A DNA stretch of 64,000 nucleotides, from positions 2,542,001 through 2,606,000 of the forward strand of contig NZ_PTJS01000001.1 of the NCBI RefSeq assembly GCF_002941025.1, given 5' to 3'. The notes beneath the pieces were generated by a model that saw nothing but the letters and a program-made list of their open reading frames with translations, searched no databases and was not told where the DNA came from. Position 1 is the stretch's first letter; every line of letters starts with the position of its first letter. Shown piece by piece: positions 10,723-19,307 of the stretch. Both the position numbers and the translations under genes were made by a program. The stretch is from Streptomyces sp. QL37 (GTDB taxonomy: Bacteria; Actinomycetota; Actinomycetes; Streptomycetales; Streptomycetaceae).

Positions 10723-11151
10723 TCAGCCGACGGACAGCTCGACCTTGATGTTGCCCCGGGTGGCGTTCGAGTACGGGCACACCTGGTGCGCCTTCTCGAC
10801 GAGCGCCCGCGCGGTGGCGGCGTCGACGTTCGGGATGGAGGCGCTGATCGCGACCTCCAGGCCGAAGCCGCCCGCCTCGGTCTTGCCGATGGAGACCGAA
10901 GCGGTCACGGTCGAACCGGAGATGTCGGCCTTCTCCTGGCGGGCGACCACACCGAGCGCCCCCTGGAAGCAGGCGCTGTAGCCCGCCGCGAAGAGCTGCT
11001 CGGGGTTGGTCCCCGCGCCGCTGCCGCCCATCTCCTTCGGCGGGTTGACGACGACGTCGAGCTTGCCGTCGTCGGTGGAGACGCGGCCGTCGCGGCCGTT
11101 CTCGGCGGTGGCGACGGCGGTGTAGGCCACGTCGATGTTCTGGATGCTCAT
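10723..11151 (-). CDS. ohr: Organic hydroperoxide resistance protein (Ohr/OsmC family)
   Basis: A 142-residue thiol peroxidase of the Ohr subgroup, which reduces organic hydroperoxides in the cytoplasm. The two redox cysteines are C61 (GYSACFQGAL) and C125 (HQVCPYSNATRGN). The N-terminus YTAVATAENGRDGRV is typical of Ohr. The start ATG at 11151 is preceded by AGGAGG; in-frame sequence further upstream lacks family similarity. Monocistronic. No OhrR-type MarR regulator is adjacent; the nearest MarR at 12945 flanks another gene. Confidence 0.95.
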   Translation of the reverse strand: MSIQNIDVAYTAVATAENGRDGRVSTDDGKLDVVVNPPKEMGGSGAGTNPEQLFAAGYSACFQGALGVVARQEKADISGSTVTASVSIGKTEAGGFGLEVAISASIPNVDAATARALVEKAHQVCPYSNATRGNIKVELSVG

Positions 11152-11267
11152 GCGGTCATTCCTCCTGCTGGTGCGCCGCGACTCGCGCCCACGATCGCGA
11201 CGGCCTGCGCCGAGCCTAGCGGGTGACGGCGGAGGGCACTCCGGCGCGGACGCGGTAGGCATGATTC

Positions 11268-11738
11268 ATGCAGACTTTCCTGCCGTACGCCGATTTCTCC
11301 CGGAGTGCCCTCACGCTGGACCCCAGGCGGCTGGGCAAACAGCGGGTCGAGGCGATCCAGGTGCTGCGGGGGCTCACCGTCCCCGGTTACGGCTGGCGGC
11401 ACCACCCCGCGGTCCGCATGTGGACCGGGTACGAGGAGGCACTCGTCCGTTACGGACTGGACGTGTGCGCGGCGTGGACCGCGGAGGGCAGGGCCGACAC
11501 CTGTGCGGCGACCCTGCGCAGGGACCTCGCCGCCTCGGCCGGGCGCACGGCCGTCCGGTCCACCGCCGAGCTCGCCACGGCGGCCGAACTGCCCCCGTGG
11601 CTGGGTGACGAGGCGTTCCACCGGAGCCATCGCTCCGCGCTCGTACGCAAGGATCCGGCGTACTACGGCCCGCTGTTTCCGGGCGTACCGGCGGATCTGC
11701 CGTACGTGTGGCCTCCCTCGGACCGCGAGGGGCGGTGA
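11268..11738 (+). CDS. Pyrimidine-dimer DNA glycosylase-like protein (MSMEG_6728 family)
   Basis: A 156-residue protein beginning MQTFLPYADFSRSALTLDPRRLGKQRVEA, the conserved N-terminus of the MSMEG_6728/T4 endonuclease V-related family, with GWRHHPAVRMWTGYE following. By family this is a putative DNA repair glycosylase acting on UV dimers, but the actinobacterial members are little studied. It is divergent from ohr, and a perfect hairpin (11765-11802) follows the gene. Confidence 0.8.
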   Translation: MQTFLPYADFSRSALTLDPRRLGKQRVEAIQVLRGLTVPGYGWRHHPAVRMWTGYEEALVRYGLDVCAAWTAEGRADTCAATLRRDLAASAGRTAVRSTAELATAAELPPWLGDEAFHRSHRSALVRKDPAYYGPLFPGVPADLPYVWPPSDREGR

Positions 11739-11764
11739 CGGGCGGGTGGCGGGCGGCCCCGGAC

Positions 11765-11802
11765 GCCGGTGGCGGGCCCGTGCCTCCGGGCCCGCCACCG
11801 GC
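11765..11802. terminator. Bidirectional terminator between convergent genes
   Basis: A perfect 16-bp inverted repeat (11765-11780 with 11787-11802) with a 6-nt loop separates the convergent glycosylase and oxidoreductase genes. Confidence 0.85.
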
Positions 11803-11811
11803 AGGGAGCGG

Positions 11812-12831
11812 TCAGGCGTCCAGCGAGACGATCATCTTGCCGGTGTTCTCGCCGCGCAGCAGGCCGACGAAGGCGTCGTAGCCGTTCTCGATGCCCTCGA
11901 CCTTCGTCTCGCGGTACTTGAGCTCGCCGGAGGCCAGCCAGCCGGCCACGTCCTGGACGAACTGCGGCTGGAGCGCGGCGTGATCGCCGACCAGGATGCC
12001 CTGGAGGCGGAGCCGCTTGCCGATGACGAGCGCGAGGTTGCGCGGCGCCGGGGTGGGCTCCGTGGCGTTGTACTGGGCGATCATTCCGCAGATCGTGGCG
12101 CGGCCGTGGAGGTTGAACGAGGAGATCGCGGCCTCCAGGTGCTCACCGCCGACGTTGTCGAAGTAGACGTCGATGCCGTCCGGGGCCGCCTCGCGGAGCT
12201 GGTCCCTGACCGGGCCGTTCTTGTAGTTGAAGGCCGCGTCGAAGCCGTACTCCTCGACGAGGAGCTTGACCTTCTCGTCGGAGCCGGCCGAGCCGATGAC
12301 CCGGGAGGCGCCCTTGATCTTCGCCATCTGGCCGACCTGGCTGCCGACCGCACCGGCCGCGCCGGAGACGAAGACGGCGTCGCCCTCCTTGAAGGAGGCG
12401 ACCTCGAAGAGGCCGGCGTAGGCCGTGAGCCCGGGCATGCCGAGCACACCGAGGTAGGCGGAGAGCGGGGCGATCGAGCCGTCGACCTTGACCGCGTGCT
12501 TGGCGGGGACGTCGGCGTACTCACGCCAGCCGAGGCCGTGCAGGACGTGGTCGCCGACGGCGAAGCCCTCGGCGTTCGAGGCGACGACCTCGCCGACCGC
12601 GCCGCCGTCCATGGGGTGGTCGAGCTTGAAGGGCGGGGTGTACGACTTCACGTCGTTCATCCGGCCGCGCATGTACGGGTCGACCGAGAAGTGGAGGTTG
12701 CGGACGAGGACGCGGCCCTCACCGGGGGCGGACACCGGCGCCTCGCGCAGCGCGAAATCCGAGGCCTCGGGCCATCCGTGCGGACGGGCGACGAGGTGCC
12801 ATTCGCGGCTGGACGTGGGAAGTGCGGACAT
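11812..12831 (-). CDS. NADP-dependent oxidoreductase (CurA/leukotriene B4 dehydrogenase-like)
   Basis: A 339-residue zinc-independent medium-chain reductase of the enone/quinone oxidoreductase type. Seen: LHFSVDPYMRGRMND, the Rossmann segment VFVSGAAGAVGSQVGQMAKIKGASRVIGSAGS, and VDVYFDNVGGEHLEAAI-type sequence. The start ATG at 12831 follows GAGGAG. It reduces double bonds of alpha,beta-unsaturated carbonyls in related proteins. It is divergent from a MarR regulator, the usual arrangement for a repressor controlling an electrophile-detoxifying reductase. Confidence 0.9.
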   Translation of the reverse strand: MSALPTSSREWHLVARPHGWPEASDFALREAPVSAPGEGRVLVRNLHFSVDPYMRGRMNDVKSYTPPFKLDHPMDGGAVGEVVASNAEGFAVGDHVLHGLGWREYADVPAKHAVKVDGSIAPLSAYLGVLGMPGLTAYAGLFEVASFKEGDAVFVSGAAGAVGSQVGQMAKIKGASRVIGSAGSDEKVKLLVEEYGFDAAFNYKNGPVRDQLREAAPDGIDVYFDNVGGEHLEAAISSFNLHGRATICGMIAQYNATEPTPAPRNLALVIGKRLRLQGILVGDHAALQPQFVQDVAGWLASGELKYRETKVEGIENGYDAFVGLLRGENTGKMIVSLDA

Positions 12832-12914
12832 GGGCTCGGTTCTCCTCGGTGTCGTGCGGAGCGGGAAGCGAAAAGCTTCAGTACATGAAACAACCATGCG
12901 TCCAGATATTTCAC

Positions 12915-12923
12915 CTTGTCAAG
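12915..12923. promoter_or_regulatory. Probable MarR operator in the divergent promoter region
   Basis: CTTGTCAAG is a perfect 9-bp palindrome. On the minus strand it contains TTGACA, a good -35 for the oxidoreductase gene, with CATGGT about 18 bp downstream as a possible -10. A MarR dimer bound here would occlude that promoter. A repressor site is inferred from position and symmetry. Confidence 0.5.
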
Positions 12924-12944
12924 TAATTCGGTACCCTGGGTGTC

Positions 12945-13379
12945 ATGGCCACCTCGCGCACCGATCCGCTCACCCTCGACGTCATCCAGCTCATCGGCGG
13001 GGTCGTGGCGCGCTACCACGAGGAGTACGAGCGGGCCGCGGCCGTCCACGCGCTGACCGGCGCGCAGGCCAGGGTCCTCGGGCTGCTCTCCCTGGAACCG
13101 ATGCCCATGCGCAAGGTTGCCCGGAAACTGAAGTGCGAACCGTCCAACATCACCGGCATAGTCGACCGGCTGGAGCTCCGTGGCCTGGTGGAACGCCGCC
13201 CGGACCCGGCCGACCGGCGGGTGAAGCTCGCCGCCCCGACGGAGGAGGGTGTCCGGACGGCCGGGCAGCTGCGGGACGCGCTGGACTTCGCCCGGGAACC
13301 GCTCGCCGAGCTGTCGGAGTCGGAGCGGACCGTGCTGCGCGACCTGCTGCGCAGGATGCTCGGCGAGGACGCCGCCTGA
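12945..13379 (+). CDS. MarR-family transcriptional regulator
   Basis: A 144-residue winged-helix regulator. The wHTH reads TGAQARVLGLLSLEPMPMRKVARKLKCEPSNITGIVDRLELRGLVERRPDPADRRV (residues about 38-90), with the wing motif DRR. It presumably represses the divergent NADP-oxidoreductase gene and itself, responding to a small phenolic or electrophile. The ATG at 12945 lies only 8 nt after a possible TACCCT -10 box, so the transcript may be leaderless. Confidence 0.9.
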   Translation: MATSRTDPLTLDVIQLIGGVVARYHEEYERAAAVHALTGAQARVLGLLSLEPMPMRKVARKLKCEPSNITGIVDRLELRGLVERRPDPADRRVKLAAPTEEGVRTAGQLRDALDFAREPLAELSESERTVLRDLLRRMLGEDAA

Positions 13380-13392
13380 GGGCTGTCCCTCG

Positions 13393-14085
13393 TCAGGGGC
13401 AGAAGATCCACCAGATGCAGGTCTCCGTCGGCGACGGGGTCGGGGTGGGCTCGTCCGACGGCTCCGGCGGCGTCGGGTCCGCGGTCGGCTTCCCGGAGCC
13501 CGAAGGCTCGGCCGGCGCTTCCGTCTCCTCCGGGTCCGCGGACTCGGAGGCGGACGGCGAGGTGTCCGCCTGGGCGGAGGGGGACGGGGGCACCCCGGGC
13601 GGCGTGGTGCGGGCCGCCCCGCCCGTCGCGGTCGCGGAGTGGGAGTCGGTGACCGGCACGACGGTGGGCACCTCCACCGGGCCGGGATCGTCGGGCTCCG
13701 TGCTCGACGACGCGGACGGCACAGGCTCGGTGGCGGCGGTCGTGGCCTCGCTCACGTACTCGGAGGCGCCGCCGTCGCCCTCGGGCTCCATGGCCAGCTC
13801 GGCGAGGCTCAGCGCGCCCAGCGCCAGCACCACGCCCGCAGCCGTCAGCAGCAGCGCGCGGCCACGCCGCCGGTGCCCCCTGCGGCGGCGTGGCCGCGCG
13901 GCACTCCGGGTGCGGCGGCGGTGCCCGGCGGCCCCGGACGCCTCCAGGGTCTCTTCGGCGTGCTCCGTGTCACGGCCGGAGGGGCCCACGACGGCATAGG
14001 GGACCAGCGCGTCGGCGGGGGTCCCGCAACCGGCACAGGCCAGCGCCCCGTTGAGGTGCCGTTGGCACGGGTGGCAGTAATCCAT
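13393..14085 (-). CDS. SCO2400-family protein: N-terminal zinc ribbon, one TM helix, Ser/Pro/Thr-rich exterior
   Basis: A 230-residue protein of a Streptomyces-specific type I recall as the SCO2400 family. The N-terminus MDYCHPCQRHLNGALACAGCG contains paired cysteines C4/C7 and C17/C20, a zinc ribbon. An Arg-rich stretch (HRRRTRSAARPRRRRGHRRRG) precedes one hydrophobic segment near residues 78-98. The rest is low-complexity Ser/Pro/Thr/Glu. The last residues are CIWWIFCP. The layout suggests a cytoplasmic zinc ribbon, one membrane anchor and an extended outer tail. Function unknown. It is convergent with the MarR gene, 13 bp apart. Confidence 0.8.
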   Translation of the reverse strand: MDYCHPCQRHLNGALACAGCGTPADALVPYAVVGPSGRDTEHAEETLEASGAAGHRRRTRSAARPRRRRGHRRRGRALLLTAAGVVLALGALSLAELAMEPEGDGGASEYVSEATTAATEPVPSASSSTEPDDPGPVEVPTVVPVTDSHSATATGGAARTTPPGVPPSPSAQADTSPSASESADPEETEAPAEPSGSGKPTADPTPPEPSDEPTPTPSPTETCIWWIFCP

Positions 14086-14208
14086 GGCGCCCGCAGACTA
14101 GACGTGCACGGAACGACACAGGAAGCCGCGCAGGTGAAAATCCTGTGTGGAATCCAGGAATCCGGAGTACGCCGCCCGATACGTTCGGCAATCGGCAGGA
14201 TGGGGCCC

Positions 14209-14787
14209 ATGACAGCTCCCGCCCCGTTCGGGCCGCTCCAGTTCCAGCTCGTCCTGCTGCGCCGGATGGCCGACCACCAGCCGGACCTCGTCGAGGACGC
14301 CCGTCATGAACTGAGCGCCTCCCTCGCCGAGATGCGGGAGGCGAACCGCCGCTGGCAGGCGATGCTGCGCGCCCCGCGCGGCCGGGGCGCGCTGCGCCGC
14401 TACCGCTCGGTCCTGGGCGAGCCCGAGACGTCCGTACGCCGCAAGGTCGGCGACCTGGAGTGTGACGCCCTGCTGTGGCCGCTGCCGCTCTGGCCGGACC
14501 TGCGGTTCGAGGTGATGGCCGGCCCCGGCGGAGCCGTGTGGAACGAATGGCTGGTCCGCGCCCCGGGCGCTGCGGGCCCCGAGCTGCGTACGGCCGCCGA
14601 CCTGCTCCCCTGGTCGTGCACCGTGGACGAGGTCGCCCGGGCGTTCGCCCCGGCACGCCCCATGGAGGGCAGCGCGCCGACCCGCTGGGCACTGGCCTTC
14701 ACCGATCCGGCCACGCCCGGCGGCCGGCCCCGCGTCGCCGAGTTCACCTGGGGACTGTTCCAGCGGCTGCTGCCTGACGGCCCCTGA
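14209..14787 (+). CDS. Conserved hypothetical protein
   Basis: A 192-residue soluble protein that I do not recognise. It begins MTAPAPFGPLQFQLVLLRRMADHQPDLVEDARHEL and has helices rich in Arg/Glu, then a Trp- and Pro-rich second half (CDALLWPLPLWPDLRFEVM, WNEWLVRAPG, FTWGLFQRLLPDG). The frame extends far upstream, but ATG 14209 has AGGA at 8-nt spacing and coding bias starts here. It is divergent from the SCO2400-type gene. Confidence 0.65.
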   Translation: MTAPAPFGPLQFQLVLLRRMADHQPDLVEDARHELSASLAEMREANRRWQAMLRAPRGRGALRRYRSVLGEPETSVRRKVGDLECDALLWPLPLWPDLRFEVMAGPGGAVWNEWLVRAPGAAGPELRTAADLLPWSCTVDEVARAFAPARPMEGSAPTRWALAFTDPATPGGRPRVAEFTWGLFQRLLPDGP

Positions 14788-14919
14788 GATCTGTCGCGCC
14801 GTCAGCTCGGTTCCCCCCTACGGCTCACCCAGCGCGCGCCGCCCCGGCCACGGCGCGACGATGCCAGGACAGCCGGCTGCCGCCGGAGCCCCCCGTCAGC
14901 GCTCTCGGGAGAACCTGCC

Positions 14920-15957
14920 GTGACCGTCAGTCTCGAACAGTTGCGCCGTTGCCATGTAGCCGTCGATCTCGGGGCCGCGAGGACCCGTGTGTACATCAAG
15001 GGAGTGGGGCTCGTCGTCGACGAGCCCAGTGTCGCCGCCGTGAACACGCGCACCGGCTCGCTCATCGCCGTCGGCGCGCTCGCCGAGCAGATGACGGGCC
15101 GTACGCCCGCGTACATCCGGGTGGCCCGCCCGGTCTCCGGCGGGACCGTCGTCGACATCGACATGGCGCAGCGGATGCTGCGCCACCTGCTCGGTGAGAA
15201 GCTCCGCCGCCAGCTGCGCCGCAAGCCGCGGCTGCGGGCCGCCGCCTGTGTCCCGCACGACGCCGATCCGCTGGCCCAGCGGGCGGCCGTCGAGACCCTC
15301 GTGGGGCTCGGCGCGCGCCGGGTGGAGCTGGTCGACACCCTGATCGCCGCGGCGATCGGCTGCGGGCTGCCGGTCGAGCAGCCGACCGCCACCATGATCA
15401 TGGTCTGCGGGGCCGCCACCACCCAGATCGCCGTGCTCTCGCTCGGCTCGATCGTGACGGCCGTACGCATCCCGATCGGCGGCGAGGCCATCGACCACGC
15501 GGTCATCCAGCATCTGCGCCAGCACCACGAGCTGATGCTCCCCAGCCAGTCCGTGCGCCCCCTGCAGCTGGCGCTCCGCGGCAACGGCCTCACGCTGGCC
15601 GGCCCCGCGATGACGGAGATCCACGGCCGTGACGTGGCGACCGGTCTGGCCCGTTCGGTCCAGGTCGACACCGCCGCCGTACGCCAGGCGATCCACGCCC
15701 CGCTGACCGCGGTGCTCGACGGGCTGGGCAAGGTGCTGCGTGACTGCCCGCCCGACCTGGTGGCCGACATCGCGGAGTCCGGGATCATGATGGTCGGCGG
15801 CAGCGCCCTCCTGCCGGGGCTCGACCAGATGCTGCGTGACGCCACGGGTGTGCCGGTGAGCATCGCCGAGCGGCCCGACGTCTGCTCGGTGCTGGGGCTC
15901 GGCGCGATGCTCGACGGCACCGTCCAGCCGCTGGCTCTCGCCCCGCTCGCCGGCTGA
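14920..15957 (+). CDS. mbl: MreB-like actin homologue (Mbl type)
   Basis: A 345-residue member of the MreB/Mbl actin family. Nucleotide-binding motifs are visible: phosphate 1 VAVDLGAARTRVYIKG, connect/phosphate 2 MIMVCGAATTQIAVLSLG, and the adenosine motif IMMVGGSALLPGLDQML. It lacks some MreB loops and diverges at several positions. In Streptomyces, Mbl-type proteins act in spore-wall synthesis with MreB rather than in vegetative elongation. The GTG start at 14920 follows GGGAGA. It is 18 bp upstream of a degenerate sensor kinase and likely co-transcribed. Confidence 0.85.
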   Translation: MTVSLEQLRRCHVAVDLGAARTRVYIKGVGLVVDEPSVAAVNTRTGSLIAVGALAEQMTGRTPAYIRVARPVSGGTVVDIDMAQRMLRHLLGEKLRRQLRRKPRLRAAACVPHDADPLAQRAAVETLVGLGARRVELVDTLIAAAIGCGLPVEQPTATMIMVCGAATTQIAVLSLGSIVTAVRIPIGGEAIDHAVIQHLRQHHELMLPSQSVRPLQLALRGNGLTLAGPAMTEIHGRDVATGLARSVQVDTAAVRQAIHAPLTAVLDGLGKVLRDCPPDLVADIAESGIMMVGGSALLPGLDQMLRDATGVPVSIAERPDVCSVLGLGAMLDGTVQPLALAPLAG

Positions 15958-15975
15958 GCGCCGGCGGGCTCGCCG

Positions 15976-17481
15976 GTGGACGGGACGGATCTCGACCTGC
16001 GGACCACCCTCCAGCACATCGTGGACACCGCGGCTGCGCTGGCCGGGGCGCGTTACGGCGCCCTGGCCCTCCTCCACGGGGAGGACCGCCATGTCACCGA
16101 CCTGTTCACCACCGGCCTGTCCGAGGGCGAGCGCCGAGCCGCGAGCCCGCTCCTGGACGGGCGTACGGGGATGCTCGGGGCCCTCGTGGACGAGGCCCAG
16201 GCCGTACGCGTCGACGATCTGACAGCAGGTCCGCACCCCCGCACCCTTCCGGAGCCGCTCCTCCCGATGCGCTCCTTCCTCGGGGCGCCCGTCCGGGTGC
16301 ACACCGAGGTGCTCGGCAGCCTCTGCCTCACCGCCGGGGAGCCGGGTCGCTTCACGGACACCGAGTCGGCGCTGCTCCGGCTGCTGGCCTCCCAGGCCGC
16401 CGCGGCGATCAGCGGCGCCCATCTGTACGAGGCGGCACGGCAGCGGGAGCACTGGATCGAGGGAGCGGCGGCCGTCACCCGGGCGCTGCTGACCGGAGCG
16501 GGTACGACGGACGCCCTCACCACCGTCGCCGAGCGGGCCAGGGTGCTGGCCGACGCGGCGGCCGGGGTGATCCTCCAGCCGACCCCGGGCGGCGGGATGG
16601 AGATCGTCGCCGCCTCCACGCTGGACGATCCGGCCGGCCTCGTCGGCACCGCCATCGAGCCGGGCTCCCCCGTCCTCGTGCAGCTGCTGGGCGGCGAGGA
16701 GGTCTTCATCGAGGACTCCGCGACGGACGAACGGATGACGACGCCCGTACGGTCCCGGTTCGGCCCCAGCATGATGCTGCCGCTGGAGAACGGGGGCAGG
16801 CTCATCGGCACGCTCGCCCTCCCGCGGCGGCGCGGCGAGGCCCCGTACACGGCGATGGACCGGCAGCTCGCCTCCCAGTTCGCCTCCCAGGCCGCGCTGG
16901 CCCTGGTGATGGCTGACGCGCAGCACTACCGGGAGCAGCTGGCGGTCTACGAGGACCGCGACCGCATCGCCCGCGACCTGCACGATCTCGTCGTTCAGCG
17001 GCTGTTCGCGACGGAGATGATGCTGGAGTCGACCCGCCGCAAGGACCTGGCGGGCGACACCGGGACCGCCGAGCTGCTCGGACACGCGGTCGACGAGCTG
17101 GACTCCACGATCCAGGAGGTCAGGACCGCGATCTTCGCGCTCCAGCAGCCGCCGGCCGAGGCCCCCACGACCTTCCGCGGCCGGGTCCTGCGCGAGACGG
17201 GCGGAGCGGCGGCGGTGCTCGGCTTCCAGCCGTCGGTTCAGTTCACCGGCGCGGTGGACGCCCTGGTGAGGGAGCCGGTGAACGGCGAACTGCTCGACGT
17301 GCTGCGCGGCGCCCTGGCCGCAGCGCACCGGCGGACGGACGTGTCGGCCGTCGAGGTCGAGGTGGACGCGACGGCGCGGATGCCCGACGGGCGGGCGGCG
17401 GTGCGGCTGGTGGTCGCGGACGACGGGCGCACCGAGGACGGCGGACGGTCGCCCACCGTCACTTGGCAGGCGCCGCTCTGA
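15976..17481 (+). CDS. GAF-domain DevS/DosT-like histidine kinase with degenerate ATPase domain
   Basis: A 501-residue cytosolic protein. Two tandem GAF domains span roughly residues 10-155 and 165-310. A HisKA_3 dimerisation segment follows, with the phospho-acceptor in RDRIARDLHDLVVQRLF. The family is a DevS/NarL-type kinase. The ATPase domain is damaged: where kinases have an N-box (EALSNAxRHA) this protein has RGALAAAHRRTD, and the DDG of the G1 box is kept. The whole glycine-rich second lid is missing, and the protein jumps straight to VTWQAPL, the usual C-terminus. No response regulator is adjacent. It may act as a sensor or partner without kinase activity. Confidence 0.82.
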   Translation: MDGTDLDLRTTLQHIVDTAAALAGARYGALALLHGEDRHVTDLFTTGLSEGERRAASPLLDGRTGMLGALVDEAQAVRVDDLTAGPHPRTLPEPLLPMRSFLGAPVRVHTEVLGSLCLTAGEPGRFTDTESALLRLLASQAAAAISGAHLYEAARQREHWIEGAAAVTRALLTGAGTTDALTTVAERARVLADAAAGVILQPTPGGGMEIVAASTLDDPAGLVGTAIEPGSPVLVQLLGGEEVFIEDSATDERMTTPVRSRFGPSMMLPLENGGRLIGTLALPRRRGEAPYTAMDRQLASQFASQAALALVMADAQHYREQLAVYEDRDRIARDLHDLVVQRLFATEMMLESTRRKDLAGDTGTAELLGHAVDELDSTIQEVRTAIFALQQPPAEAPTTFRGRVLRETGGAAAVLGFQPSVQFTGAVDALVREPVNGELLDVLRGALAAAHRRTDVSAVEVEVDATARMPDGRAAVRLVVADDGRTEDGGRSPTVTWQAPL

Positions 17482-17890
17482 GGGCGATCCGGGTGTTGGA
17501 GTGGGCGACGCCCGCGTCCTTCTTCAGCCTTCGCAGCAGCGTGTCCAGGGAGCCTGGATCTGCCGCCGTGGCGCGTACGAGGTAGTCGTGGCCGCCCGTC
17601 ACGTGCACCACCTCGGTGATGCCGGGCAGGGTGAGCACCGAGCGTTCGAACTCCTCGTTGGTCGTGTCCAGACGCAGCGACACGTCGATGAAGACGACGA
17701 GGCCCGAACGGGTGTCGGCGGCCGGGTCGACGATGACCGTGAAGCCGCGGATCACCCCGTCGCGGCGCATCCGGCGCACGCGGTCGCCCGCCGCGTTGGC
17801 ACTGAGCCCCACGCGTACGCCCAGATCGCGGTACGAGATCCGGGCGTCCTCCTGGAGAATGCCGAGGATCTCTCTGTCCAACCGGTCCAT
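17459..17890 (-). CDS. Lrp/AsnC-family transcriptional regulator
   Basis: A 143-residue regulator. The N-terminal HTH is MDRLDREILGILQEDARISYRDLGVRVGLSANAAGDRVRRMRRDGVI, followed by a RAM ligand-binding domain with VVHVTGGHDYLVRATA. The ATG at 17890 matches the family start; the longer frame is upstream noise. Its 3' end overlaps the convergent kinase gene by 23 bp. It is divergent from the NarK-like carrier, a likely target. The effector is probably an amino acid, unknown which. Confidence 0.9.
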   Translation of the reverse strand: MDRLDREILGILQEDARISYRDLGVRVGLSANAAGDRVRRMRRDGVIRGFTVIVDPAADTRSGLVVFIDVSLRLDTTNEEFERSVLTLPGITEVVHVTGGHDYLVRATAADPGSLDTLLRRLKKDAGVAHSNTRIALRAAPAK

Positions 17891-18051
17891 AACGGAAATT
17901 GTCGCAGCTCGGGGCGGGAAACGGCGGGCGAGAAGCCCGCCCCGGGACCGCTGGGAGGCCTTCCGCCCATGGGGCGTCTGCGGTGCGGCGGCCTTACCCG
18001 GATGGCGCAGCCCACCGTGCCGCGCCCTCCCCTCCCCCCTTGACTTGCGGT

Positions 18052-19263
18052 GTGGAGACAACCGCCAAGCAGGCCCCCGCCCCGGACCGGAAACAATCCG
18101 CAGCCGCCTACCGGAACCTGATCATGGCCACGATCGGATTCACGCTCACCTTCTGGGCGTGGAATCTGATCTCCCCCCTGTCCGGCGACTTCAAGGAGCG
18201 GCTCGGTCTGAGCTCCTTCCAGCAGTCGCTGCTGGTGGCGGTGCCCGTGCTCGTCGGCTCGCTCGGCCGGATCCCGGCGGGCGCGCTGACCGACAAGTTC
18301 GGCGCCAAGCTGATGTTCCCGGTCGTCTCGGCGCTGACGATCGTCCCGGTGCTGCTGCTCATCCCCGCGAAGGACTCCTACGGGGCGATGCTGGCCGTCG
18401 GCTTCCTGCTCGGGCTCGGCGGCACGACGTTCGCGATCGGCATCCCCCTGGTCAACTCGTGGTTCCCGCCCGCGAAACGGGGTCTCGCGCTCGGTGTGTT
18501 CGGTATGGGCATGGGCGGCGTCGCGCTGTCCGGCTATTTCACGCCGAGGATCGCCAAGCACAGCGAGAACCTGCCGTTCTGGATCGTCGCCGGGGCGCTC
18601 CTCGTCTACTCGCTGCTCGCGGCGGTCCTCATCAGCGACCACCCGGAGCGCAAGATCCCGGCGGACTCGCTGGCCCACCGGCTGGGCGAGGCGAGCCGGC
18701 TGCGGGTGACCTGGGAGCTGTCCGCGCTGTACGCGATCGGCTTCGGCGGAATCGTCGCGTTCGGGGTGTATCTGCCGACGTATCTGAAGACCTGGTACGA
18801 GATGTCACCGACCGAGGCGGGCACCAAGGCGGCGGGGTTCGCGCTGGTCACCGTCATCTTCCGGCCGATCGGCGGCTGGCTCTCGGACCGGGCGCATCCT
18901 GCCCTGGTCACGGCCGGGGCGCTGCTGCTGGCGGCGCTGATGGCCATCGTCCAGGCCTTCGACCCCCCGCTGGATCCGCTCGGCACGATCGCGCTGCTCT
19001 GCATGGCGGCCGGGCTCGGCACCGCGAGCGGAAGCGTCTTCGCCCTGGTCTCGCAGGTGACCCCGCAGGCCAAGGTGGGCAGCGTGACCGGCATCGTCGG
19101 CGCCATGGGCGGGCTCGGCGGATTCGTGCCGCCGCTGGTCATGGGGGCGATCTACAGCGCGAAGGACTCGTACTCGATCGGCTTCATGCTGCTCTCCGAC
19201 CTGGCGCTGGCGGGTGCCGTGTACGCCTACGGCCGGATGCGGACCATCCAGCGCGACGGCTGA
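18052..19263 (+). CDS. MFS transporter, NarK-like (nitrate/nitrite or organic anion)
   Basis: A 12-helix major facilitator of about 403 residues. MFS signature regions: GRIPAGALTDKFGAKLMFP after helix 2 and a second-half counterpart FRPIGGWLSDRAHP. The glycine-rich helices (FGMGMGGVALSG, GAMGGLGGFVPPLVMG) are typical of the NarK nitrate/nitrite porter family. No nitrate-assimilation genes are nearby, so the substrate is open. The start is uncertain: GTG 18052 gives a family-like N-terminus but has no clear Shine-Dalgarno sequence. It is divergent from the AsnC regulator. Confidence 0.8.
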   Translation: METTAKQAPAPDRKQSAAAYRNLIMATIGFTLTFWAWNLISPLSGDFKERLGLSSFQQSLLVAVPVLVGSLGRIPAGALTDKFGAKLMFPVVSALTIVPVLLLIPAKDSYGAMLAVGFLLGLGGTTFAIGIPLVNSWFPPAKRGLALGVFGMGMGGVALSGYFTPRIAKHSENLPFWIVAGALLVYSLLAAVLISDHPERKIPADSLAHRLGEASRLRVTWELSALYAIGFGGIVAFGVYLPTYLKTWYEMSPTEAGTKAAGFALVTVIFRPIGGWLSDRAHPALVTAGALLLAALMAIVQAFDPPLDPLGTIALLCMAAGLGTASGSVFALVSQVTPQAKVGSVTGIVGAMGGLGGFVPPLVMGAIYSAKDSYSIGFMLLSDLALAGAVYAYGRMRTIQRDG

Positions 19264-19307
19264 CGGCACTCTTCGGGACTTCGCGGATACGGCCTAGGCT
19301 TCGCCGG

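Noticed and set aside
9026..10981. 651-residue plus-strand frame over the GH51 and ohr genes
   Set aside because: Composition is low-complexity (Gly/Val/Arg/Asp), and it is antisense to two well-recognised proteins.
17616..19307. N-terminal extension of the MatB-like frame (about 560 residues)
   Set aside because: It overlaps the AsnC and NarK-like genes and has no domain; the family N-terminus begins at 19308.
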